From Patiria pectinifera (taxonomy: Eukaryota; Echinodermata; Asteroidea; Valvatida; Asterinidae), in the NCBI GenBank assembly GCA_029964075.1, contig CM057142.1:2929770-2993769 (forward strand): DNA of 64,000 bases, written 5' to 3'. Shown piece after piece: positions 47,901-59,900 of this stretch. Numbering within the stretch: position 1 is the first letter of the stretch; each line of letters begins with the position of its first letter. The notes beneath the pieces were generated by a model. It saw only the letters and a list, made by a program, of their open reading frames with translations, was not told the DNA's origin and did not search any database. The position numbers and the translations under genes are program-made.

Positions 47901-50900
47901 AGAGTCAGGATGGGAAGGAAAGGGTCATTGCCTATGCCAGCAGAGGGCTGCGCAAGACCGAACGCAATGACGCCTACTACAGTGCATTCAAGTTGGAGCT
48001 CCTTGCCTTGAAGTGGGCTATAACAGATAAGTTCAAGGAGTATCTGATGGGAGGGAAATTTACAGTGTTCACAGACCACAATCCACTAGTACACTTGAAT
48101 ACAGCCCAACTACGAGCAGTAGAACAGCGTTGGATTGCCCAGCTGGCAAACTTTCAGTTCGACATCAAGTACCGTCCTGGGAAGAATAACGATAATGCTG
48201 ATGCCCTTTCTAGACTTCCACACCCTGAGGTAGATGAAGACCATGAGAATGACGAGTGGGAAGGTCAAGTTACGGTTGCAGTTGTGAAGGCTTGCTTCAA
48301 TGGTCTCAGCCCTAATAGTGTCTCTACCTCTCCACTGAGTTTGCATGTCATTGAAACTATGCCGGGCTTAAGTTCAGATGAGTTGTCCGCATTGCAACAT
48401 GGCGACCCCAATATTGGCCCGGTACTGCAGTACATAGTACAAGACAGACGCCCAAGTACAGGGGAACGTGCAAGTCTTAGTCCAGTGTCCAAGCAGATCC
48501 TGAGTGAGTGGAAGAAGCTTCAAGTTTCCAACGGCATTCTCTACCGGGTTGTACAAGATCCGAAGCAGCTCGAGGAGAGGAGACAAGTTGTTCTTCCTTA
48601 CAGTCTACATGAGGATGTCTTGCAGGAGCTGCATGATCGTGCCGGTCACATGGGAGCTGACCGCACTCAGGAGGCAATTCGGCAGAGGTATTTTTGGCCG
48701 AAGATGTCTGCTCAAGTCCAGGATTGGTGTGCTGCCTGTCAAAGATGTTCTTTGAGGAAGCAAGGAGAGAAAACCAGGGCCCCTCTTGTCTCCATCAAGA
48801 CCACTGCCCCTCTAGAGCTAGTGGCCCTGGATTTCTTGACCTTAGAGCGATCGTCAGGTGGCTACGAGCACGTGTTGGTCATCACTGACCATTTTACCAA
48901 GATGACTGTAGCCGTACCCACCCGTGACCAGACTGCGACAACCACAGCGAAGGCTCTGTGGGGAAAGTTTATAGTTCATTATGGGATGCCCACCAGAATA
49001 CACTCGGATCAAGGTGCCAACTTTGAATCAAACACAATCAAGGAGCTGTGCAAGTTATACGGTACTACGAAAAGCCATACAACCCCGTATCATCCAGAGG
49101 GCAATGGGTTGTGTGAGAGGTTCAACCGGACCCTGCTTAATCTCATAGGTACTATGGAGGCTGAGAAAAAGCGACAGTGGGCAGACTACCTCCCAGAACT
49201 CTGCTTTAGTTATAACAACACCTGTCACTCCTCCACTGGGTACACTCCACACTATCTAATGTTTGGTAGGCATGGGAGACTCCCTGTTGACTCGATGATT
49301 GGCCCCTCTGAAACTGAAGGCAGTGTGACCTCGGACGACTGGGTGTCCAAACATCACCATCGCCTACAGTTCTCTCATCGCATCGCCAGAAAGACCCTTG
49401 ATTCAGCCACTGCTGCCCAGAAGAAGGCTTTTGATAAGAAGGCAAAACATCTGCCCTTACTTCCAGGAGAAAGGGTTCTTGTCCGGCTGAGAGGTCTGAA
49501 GGGAGGTCGAAGATACAGGACCGTTGGGAATCAACCCCATATGTAGTCTTGCGGCAACCTAATTCAGACGTCCCCGTCTATGAAGTAGAGCAGGAAGGGA
49601 CAAAGAAGCAGAAGGTTCTTCATCGGAATGCACTGTCTGTGTGTCATTTCAAACAAGCCCCAGTACCAGCAAGTTCTCCTTCAGCTGACCCACCTCCCAA
49701 CCCAGACTCATCGGTTCCCTCATGTACCAGCACCCTGAGTCCAGAAGCCCCGGTCTTTCGTGCGAGAGGTTGGCTAGTGACAACACCCGCCCCCAAGCAA
49801 ACAGGATGCAGAATATTGCCAACACCACCGCAGGCAGTATTGGCAGAAGCGCCAGGAGAGCAACCTCGGAGGAGACTTCCTTCCCCACCGATTCAACCAG
49901 TGTCCCCTGTCCCGGAACGTCCCCCCATGGAGACGAGTCTCCACCCATCTCTACCTGAAGTTCCAAGCCCAGCCGTAACACCGAGACCAGACTCTCCTAT
50001 CCCGAAACCAGTGCCAAGACGTTGCTCCAGCAGGAGTACGCGAGGGAAGCGTCCGCAACGTTTGTTTTTTGAGAACTTTAAGTAGATTATTGGACATTCT
50101 GATGTCGTTCAGATATTGGCAGGGACGCCAATCGATTAGCGTTGGAGGATGTAAATGAGGCCCCCTCATTTATAGATCACAAACTCCCCCCCCCCCCCAT
50201 TCTCTTTTTGTACATTAAACAAATTTTACCAACAGGTCTCCTTCACACTTAAAGTTACATCTTTGCTCTACCCTGGTAACCCCTACTTGAAAGTGGACTG
50301 ACCCCTGAGCCCAGAGGGTGCAGTGGTTTGGGGTGGTGTGGCCTAACATGCCTTAGTGCTATTTTTCCCACCAACTAAGCCGCTGTTTCCTCTGTTCCCT
50401 CTCCATTTCAGGTAGGAAAAGTTACTTTTATTTACATCTAATCCTTAGTTTTCACATACAAACAGAAGTGGAAATTGTATAGATTAATATAGATGTTAGT
50501 TTGTTTGACTTTGATTTCAGGAAGTATTGTTTTATTGTAGTTAAACTTGGAGAAAGTTAGTGACTTTTATAGATATTTCCACTATGTGAAACAATGGTTG
50601 CACTGGTCCAAAATTGGCCTTATTCTCGATCAGAGTAGAAGTTTTATTTATTATTTTTCTTGTTACTGAAGTCAACTGTGATCAAGTAGCTAGAGTTAAT
50701 GCAAGTTCATACTTCATAGCTTTGATTGACATTGTAGTTTGATTTGACTTTTCCAACTTGTATAGTATTTTTAGGGAGAAAAGTCGCCTTTGTATTTTAG
50801 TTTTCTGAGACAGTGCCTTTTCACTGTACAGTGAAGGGTATACTCAGACAGCATGGTCCGAGCCCTGGGTGGGCATTCCTTTAGCCATATGGTAGGGTAA

Positions 50901-53900
50901 TTAACTCCATGCCCTGGGGGCTGGTCAGTAGAAGCTGAGGACTAGGCTAGCCTTTGTTTATGTCTCCCAACATAACAAACCCCTTTCATTTCGTTATCAG
51001 AGGCAAGTGCCAGGCTATGAGAGGTTCTAGAGTCCAGACTTCTTGTTTCATAGGAAAGACTATTGTTTATATTAGTCTCCTGAGCTAGGCTGAAACTGTC
51101 TTATTAGATTGTTATGTTTTTCTTTATTTTGGTTTAAGTGTAGAGAAAGTGGCTGGGGAGAGTGCCACATTTGTCCACCCCCCTACTTCTTGTCATTATA
51201 ATAGTTTGTTTTGGTTATTTAGCCAAGTTCTGACTTGATAACGGACTGTCCAGTTCTGAGTCAAAAGAGCTAATAAGTATTATCTTGTTTATAGGCCTAT
51301 TTGATGTAGAGTAATGGCTTTAGCAAATGCCTTGGATTTATCTTGTTAAGTGTTTCTTTATGAATGTAAAGTTTCATTTCTCGCTTTTATTGAGACTGGC
51401 CATTTGGTAGTAGTTTGTGTTTCGCATCAACACTGAGTTTTTAGTTTTTGCTTTATGTCGTCGGCTCGATCAGGAATAAGTTTCAATTGTTAGGAATTTA
51501 CTTCTTTTAGTTCTTCCATGACACCTAAGTTTATCCTTTAGTTTTGCTTTATCAGGATTATATTAACCATGTAGTTAATGTAAACTATTTTGATATGTTT
51601 GGTTTAATAAATTAGTGCTATTTTTCCCACCAACTAAGCCGCTGTTTCCTCTGTTCCCTCTCCATTTCAGTCGGTTATAAAGAACAAGAGTCACCATCCT
51701 TTACATAGAGTCCCCAGTGAGTTGCTAATTAAATACTGCTTTTGATTCACAGTGTCAAGAGGGGCCCAAGACCACTAAAAAAAATGTGTGCATTATTGGA
51801 AGAACAAAAAAATAATAAGTTGGTAATTTTTCCTATGCACACCTTTAGTTGGATGCCCGTGACAAATACTTTGGAGAGTACACTCATCGGGCCCTTTTAC
51901 ACAAATGGAACCCCTTTATTAATGTGTAAGGTCACAATACTGGCAACCAAAAGTGGGACATTGGAGATCTGAAGCAAGATGAAAGCTGCATTCTCTTAGT
52001 TTTCTATTAAATTGTTGGCAGAAACATGAGTCCCTTTCAGTGGAAAACAAGTTTTCACTGCAAGGCAGATTATACAATTTAATTGTATTTTTGGACAGTT
52101 AGTGTAGTTACATGATGTCCACTTTCCACTTGTGCATTCTTCTGCAAGTATCAAACAAGAAAATTCAAAAACTCAAATTTAAATCAAATTGCGGGAAAAA
52201 AGCTTGAGGAGAAGTAGGTTTGTTGAATAAGTGGACACCGTAACTAACATTAAGCGGACGCCGTAACTAATGCTAAACTTAATTTAATTTTCTCCAAAAC
52301 TGCAGGCAGTTTGATATCAATAACATTACTTAACAAGAAAAGTTAATTTATATGTTTCTATTGCCAAGTGCTTTTGCTGGTTTTTTTTTAACTCTTTTAA
52401 ACATCACAGTGCACCAGTTTAACGTTATTAGTTACGGCATCCACTTAACGTTAGTTACGTTGTCCACCTATTAGCGAATAAATTACCTACTTTTCAAGTT
52501 TTTTTCCGCAATTTGATTTTAATAAGAAATGGATACCTTGACAAGACTACAAGAAGCCCACAATTGCCTTGTTTGATACCTGCAGAAGAATGCACAAATG
52601 GAAAGAGGACACCATGTAACTAACGTTAAAATACTATATCTGCCTTGCAGCGAAAAGTATTTGGCCTATTATCTTTTCAATATTGTTTTCCACTTAAAAA
52701 TATATGTTTCTTCCAACAATCTACGGTCCCACTTTTGGTTGCCAATATTTTGACCTTACACTAATGTCAACAATCAGCTGTAGAGTCTTTATTTTACTTG
52801 GAGTACACTTAAGTGAAAAAATAGCTGATCCAATTTGGAATGATCTGGTTTACATCACAATTGTGGCTGTTAAATTGTTTAAATTTTCTGAGTGGTATGA
52901 TCGATTGTTACTATTGAATTGAGAAAGCTAAAATATCATGAAACCCTCTGATGTGTCGCTTCTTTTGTTTGTTTATGCTTTCTGGGGTCCTTACAGTAAT
53001 TTTTCCCACTACAAGAATCGGTTCACAATGCCATCCTATGACAGCAACCAGAATCTGTGGTATAGGTAAGCCCAGCTCACTATCTTTACCTGCCTTTCCT
53101 CTATAGGCCTTTATCATGCTGCCACCATTTGCGTCGTGTTCTCTGTGTCCAATAACAGTACTGAATGATATTTGTTTTGTTAAAAAAGGAACCAGCCTAT
53201 TTTTCTTTCCAGCCTCGCTTTGGTTATATTGATTTGAATGCGGACAATTCAAATGGGTGCAACATGATAATGGTCTATAAGTGAGTTTTCAGCCTGTTTT
53301 GTGTCCATTGCATACTAAGGCTCATAATTCATATATAAGACATGTAGCACTCATATACCAGGATCCTAAGTTTTAGGGGGACATACCATCTTGTCTTTGG
53401 GAATTCAAATTAAAGTTCTTGTTTTCCAGCAGTACACCTTCCTCGTTTTTAAGCTTCAAAATATCCCCTTTCTAATTATCCGTTTACAGTATAACACACC
53501 ACCAAAGTTTGATCTAGAGAAAAGTTAGAGAATAAAATGTACTGGAAAAAAAGGTACAGAAAAATGAAAACTGCGTTTGGGGCAAATAACACTGAACAAT
53601 TGGTGACTTTTCTGATAGTCAGTGTATCCGATGTAGATGTGCAAAGTTGTGCATAATCCTACATATGGAAGGGGGGGGGGTAAATGGGAAAAGACCGGTT
53701 TAATTAACCCCAACCTTCCCAAATCCGGCTCCAAAATACTCTTTGCAAAATGGAGGAGTTTGCAGGATTGAGGATTTACATGGCAAAAAAAAGTGTGTTG
53801 CTGTTTTCAGAGGATGCACTGTGTCAAGGTCTTGGGCCGGACCTTGTGTTGTTATGATGCTCAGCCGTGCATAAATTTAAGTCTATTTTACACTTGAAAT

Positions 53901-56900
53901 CCTCCGCTCTGCTCCAGGATGTCACTGGCTCTGCCTCGACATATATTGACAGTGAGTGATTGCCAGAGGATTTTGCAGGATTGAGGCAGTGGTCACCCCT
54001 CCAAGGACCACATTCAAGAAATAACGGAGGATTTTGCAGGATTGAGGCTGTATGCTATTTTTACATGGAGGCAGTTGGATGATTTTGCAGGATTGTGGTT
54101 ACATCCTAGCAAAATGCCTAAGGAGTTAGGGTTAACTAAATATTTATGCATACATTCTCTTTTGTCTTCCAGCTGGAATATTGGACCTGTTCATTTCGTG
54201 ATATTTTCCACGGAGGTGTATTTCTTCACAGAGGATTCAAAGCAGACAAAAGTCAACCAGTTAAAGTGGCTTGAAGAAGATCTCAAGGTACAGGACACTG
54301 CAAACTGTTAGCCATAAGTGATAAAAATTGCTTGCAAAATGTAAAACCGATAACAATAAATCCATGGGATGTTACCTGGAGTCATTCTTGGTTTATTACA
54401 AATATTAGAAGTCATTTCTTAAGCAATCAACTGGTTTTCAAATGTTGTTTTAGGGGTTTAATTGATTCACGCCTTTTTACAGGGGTGAGTCAAAAAAAGC
54501 GGAACCCAAACCCCAAAAAACATATTTCATATTTAAAAAAATATGTAGCACCAAACATAATACTAAGAATATCACCTTTAAAACGCAATGACCCTAAAAA
54601 CATGTTTCGTCCCCAAAAAAGCAGTTTATTGGCTTTTTCGCAAACTGCGCGAAAAAGCCTTTCTTCTTCCTCCTCCTCCTCCTCCTCATCTTTCTGTCGC
54701 CACAAATCTCATAGACATTGTACACGTCTTTTGTGTCCACGACTTTTGGCATTCATATCATATATCCTTCAAAGTTACCATAGGCATAGTCCCTAAAGCA
54801 AACTTGTGTGCCGAAGAGTGACGTCGTGATTACGTCATCATGGATCACGTGACAGCATCACAAATGTGCATATTTTAAAGTCCTATATCTACAAAACTGT
54901 AATCCGATTGGGTTGAAACTCGGTATGTAGGTAGACCGGGATGTGTTATAGGTAACAAATTGAAATGACGTCATGATGACGTCATCGTGCGATTTTATAA
55001 AATTTCTTGAACTGTTGTACCTTTAAGGCATATCTCACAAACGCAACAAGCTAAATTCAAAATTCTTTTTGTATTTGGTTTGTAAGGTAATAGTTTTATG
55101 CACACATTTTTTAAAAATGTGTGACGTCATCATGACGTCATTAAAAATGCGATTTTTAAAAACACATATAAGGGAAAGCCCGATCGTCCTGAAACTTGGT
55201 GGATAGCTAGATAGTATGCAAAATCCAAAATTACGTCACCATGACGTCATCGGTTGAATTTTAATGATTTTTTTTAATATTTGTATTTTCATTTCGCTTC
55301 CAAAATTTAACACTTCCTTTCATCGGATTGACTTCAAACTTGGTACAAACCAAGGCCACAATGCAAAAATGTGTATTGACAAGTGTTGTCAAGATGACGT
55401 CATCGTGGGGCATGTGCGAAATCATAAAGGTGCATTTTTCAAAGTCTGATATTGAGAAAACTGATATTGAGAAAACTATCAGTCCGAATGGGTCAAAATT
55501 GCGTATGAACGTAGTCCGATACGTACGTGTTTTACAGGTAAAATTACCAAGTCATGATAAAACATCATCATGTAATTTTATATTATAAATTTGAACAAAA
55601 ATTTGCTTTTTTTAAACGATTTTTAAGGCATGAAAATTGGCAGATAAATGTTACAATTGTGAGAAATGCGTCATGACGTCACCAATACAAAATATTTCCG
55701 AAATGTATCTAACAAACAATGCGAAAAAGCCGTGTGTTCTATTTTCTGACTGTTTGGAACAACAAAGAAAATTACACAGAACACTTGTTTCAACAACTGT
55801 CAGCAACTGTAGTACACAATATCTTTATTAACAACCCTGGTTAGCCAAACAATATGATTTATAAAATCCACTTTTTTTAAAAAGACGGGCCTTCAAAAGG
55901 ACTTTGTTGAATATTTGTAACTTTTAAACTGAGGTTTTATCGCTGATGATGTTTAAAGACAATTGTGACGACGATTTTTGAAATCGCATTTTGGACGAAG
56001 GAGGTTTTAGGGACCTTGTGTTTAAATGGTGATATTCTTTGAACGGATTGAGCAATTTCAGTGATTTTTTTCATCTAAAAGTAGCTTAGGAAATTGGCTT
56101 TCCAGTCATTATTATGTTTGGTGCTACATATTTTTTTAAATATGAAAATTTTGGGGTTCGGTTTCCGCTTCTTTTTTTTACTCACCCTGTATGACCAAAA
56201 ACCCTAAAAAGATTATACATTTTATCTTGTTCAGGTCCCTGCAGACATTGGCCTAATTAAATAGGCAAATCTGATTTTCAAAAATGGAATTGCGAGTTGA
56301 GATCTGAGTAACTCAGGACGTGAGTCTCAGTCTGAGCCACTGTAAAAACTACTCAAATTTAGATAATTGAGACTGGGTCATTCGTAAGTTTGTGCAGTGA
56401 TTATCTGTGTCATGTTTTTGGTATAGCAAGCAAATGACATGAAGAATAGGACAGAACGCCCGTGGATCATAACCCTTGGACATCGGCCTATGTATTGCTC
56501 GGACATCGCTGGGGACTGTACCAAACGGGGTAGCATCGTAAGTACACTTTGGAATAGAAAGATGGAATTTTTCCGATTTTAATCGGAAATCCAGATTTTT
56601 ACAAATCTATTTCCAAATTTCCGATTTTTCTGACGATCTTTTCCCCGCAAAATCAGATTTTTAAAATTCAATTTAAAACAAATTTGATGAAAACCACACC
56701 GTGACATCTGTACTGCGACAGCAATTTTAATCTGTTCTACCAGTCGTCATTGCACAGATATTATGCTAGATAGTCACGCACACAATTAGTAAGCCCGAAT
56801 TGGAGTAGTTTACGGCTGAAAATAAGTTTAAGCATTAACTTATATGACAAGATTGAAACTACGTACACCAGAGCATTCAAGGCTGTTGCACGTAGAGTTC

Positions 56901-59900
56901 AACTACCATGAATGACAATGAAATCCACATGTTGCGCGATTTTTGGAGGTTTTTTAGATTTAGTTGTACAAAATGCAATGCTCTAAAAATCACGATGATG
57001 ATCTTGAGGCTGGCTAAGAGTGCACAAAAGATTCATTTCACTGGCAGTGATTTGAACAAAAAGACGATGATGTCGATGTTTTTCCCACCTATGTGGATTG
57101 TTTGGTCATGCTGGTTGAACGTTGCACTTGTCTTGGACTTCCTCGACTTTCTCCCTGTTCTCAAGTAATAAGTCAACTTCTAAGTGGAAACACATTTTTC
57201 ACATCGTAAAATTGTGTTTAGATCTAAAATAAAAGAGGAGGCAATGTCTGGGAATTGGGCACGAAGTTTACTGTACATACGTATATGTGTAACTGCAGCG
57301 CGGCCCAGATTTCGGACACAGATTTTTGTTCGGCCTATTTTCCAATTTTTCCCCCTAGGGTAATTTCATCTCTGTCTATAGTTTTCCATGAAAAACAATG
57401 ACAAGAAAAAGTGAAAAGAGTTGGAGTTGAAACTTAGACTTCTGTGTCTCGATTGGATGGTGCATGCAACACATTTGTACCAGAATGAGATGCTATACAA
57501 ATAAAGTTGGAGTCCGGTCATCACAAGTCAATCACAGTCCAATCACAACGGTTGCAGATTGAGTCAAAAGCTATTCAAATGAGCTTCATAAATACCTGAG
57601 ACAATTTACCCATTCCTATTGGTAGGGAGCCCGTCAAATGGGTATTTTTAAACGGTTGATAAAACACGGACTGGTTTTAAACACTTTTGCAGGTGTCACA
57701 TGAAGTTTTGGCTCCGAAATCACCCTTTTACCCCTTTATCGGTTGAACACTCACGTGTCTTCACTTATAGGCATGCGCTGTCCGTAAATTCCTAAATTCA
57801 CACTGCACCTACACAGCTGCGTTCTGCGCCACTTCGCGCAGTGTGCGCGCACGCACGCTAATCTTCATATCAGGAGATTTTTAGTACTACTCGTGCGAGG
57901 CACGTACCATTAACACAGCTAGAGGGGTGTTTCGCAAAACGTTAAGTAAAATTGTTGAACAAAATCGTTGGAAAATTATAATTTTTGACTTGTTTTGACT
58001 TTTTGACTGAAAAGTATTGAATGGGAATAAATATATGCCTGGCCGGTATTAAGCAAGCCGAGATTAAACGAGTACGTTTAGGGGCCTGGTCGCCGATAAT
58101 GACCCGAGCCAAACGTGTCCTGGCCTATATTTATTACCTTATTGTTTATCACCTGTTGCTCGATGCTGAACTTACTTGTGAGTGACTTGTAATGGATTTT
58201 TAATTTCACATGTGATGGACTCTGAGAATGAAATGCTGTTATGAATATTGATGTGATTACTTGAGACCCCTCCTAGTCTTAAGGTTGGATTTGTTTTGGT
58301 TTTGGTCTCGTCTCATGCTTGGAGTGCTAGATCCTTATCTGGGTCTAAATCTCAACACCTCGCATCTTGAGGATTTAACTAAGAAAAACGGATTTGTAGA
58401 TTAACCAGTTCACGTCGGATGACGTGCGTACACGCAAAGGTTTTGTGGTATTCGGAACGGATGGTGGCGATAAACGCGCAACGAGCGAGGCCGGAAATAT
58501 CTGTCAGCGACCCGCTGGCAGCGAGCGAGGCCGGAAATATGAGGGTGTGCTACCCGCAGATGACGGCCTAAACCTGTCTGGCATCGAGGTTCGTGAAAAA
58601 ACAATCCCGCGCCTGGGTCCGGTTAATGTCAAAATAATCCTGGCGCAAATTGGTTAAGGGCAACAGACTGAAGATTTCATTTTTATAATTCAAAGTTGAT
58701 TAACGACACAGGTTTTCAAAACAGTTAATATACCCTCAACTGTTTGATTCTTAAAATATAGGTATGTAATGTGTCCATGTACAAACTGGTATCCTAGGTC
58801 GATCTTGTATGTCAGTAAACTCCTGTTAATTTGAGAGGTTTTGATTTTTTTTTGTCTTTCCATTTATGTAGGTGCGAGCAGCTTTGGAGGATTTATTCTA
58901 TAAGTATGGTAAGAAACTCACGTAGAATTAAAATTTGAATAATCTGGTCAGTGTTTGATTTCCAGAGTTTCAATAGAAATAAATAAATAAGTATATAAAC
59001 AACTTTTTTTAATCTAAGTTTTTGATAATTGTACCCCCAAATAGTGGTCATTGAGTATTTGCTAGTAATAAGCTGAACAGAATTTTTGTTAAACTTCAGC
59101 GAAACTTGCGGTGGTTAATTGCAATGGAAAATTGTTGTTTGTTATTACCTCCGCCAAGGAGGTCATCGGCGTTGGTTTGTCTCAAAAAGTTATGGACAGA
59201 TTTTCATGAAAACTGTTTTAGGGGTTGTCCTTGGTACAAGTACAAATCGATTAGATTTTTAAAGTGATCCGAATCTGCGTCTGGATGCAGGATTTTTTAA
59301 AAGGATTTTTCACCCATCATATGGAAAACTTTCACCCTGTGTGACCAGCTTCGTGTGCGTGGCACCCGTTGACCCTGTATGCCTTATCACCCACCTAATC
59401 TAACCACACAGGTCAATGGACTAGACCATTGTATACAATGGGGGAGCGAAAAGGTAGACCAACACAGGCATATACATATGTAAACTACAAAAGGATTTGT
59501 TTTAGAAACCACATTTGTGCATTGGTGCTCTGTGTAAAGGCGGGAAATTGTTTAGCCTTGGCGGAGGTGTGCACTGTCCGAGTGCTTTCTATTGAATGAG
59601 TATTCCTGCTTATTTTCAACAGGTGTTGATATGGAGGTCTGGGCCCACGAGCACAACTATGAGAGACTGTGGCCAGTCTATAAAGAAAAGGTACGGAAGC
59701 CTAGAGTTGCCAAAAAGGCATTTCAATTTCAGAGTTATTCGAACAAATTTTGAAGGGTACCTAGCTACTGATATTATTCTGCGGGATACCAGTTTCGGAG
59801 TTTGAGTAATTGTACAATTTATGGGTAACATGCAGCAAATGTGGCATGAGAAACTCCAATACTTAGGGGGCATTCAACATTTTCAATGTTTTAAATTTCG

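Larger units (their letters stand above)
43300..51705 (+). mobile_element. Full-length Ty3/gypsy-type LTR retrotransposon in ACP7 intron 4
   Basis: Two highly similar 1.56-kb LTRs bound an internal region with gag and pol in the order protease, reverse transcriptase, RNase H, integrase, which is the Ty3/gypsy order. The LTRs run TGTAAATG to TTTACA. TAGA immediately follows the 3' LTR and precedes the 5' LTR, a 4-bp target duplication (or 5-bp ATAGA if the terminal A is shared). No env frame is seen. Same strand as ACP7. The few LTR differences point to recent insertion. Pol has a late frameshift, described separately, so this copy may be non-autonomous unless that is a sequencing error. Confidence 0.95.

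Noticed and set aside
45495..49445. Minus-strand and alternate plus frames under gag and pol
   Set aside because: Shadows of the retrotransposon genes with no independent features.
49549..50085. Separate env or accessory gene of the retrotransposon
   Set aside because: No signal peptide or membrane segment; its upstream extension carries the integrase C-terminal module, so it is the displaced Pol end.
54332..54796. 154-residue frame with a serine run
   Set aside because: Spans the boundary of the TA-flanked element and a (TCC)n run; no domain.
56908..57168. 86-residue frame in ACP7 intron 7
   Set aside because: No domain, no splice signals suited to ACP7, and ACP7 exons 7 and 8 join in phase without it.
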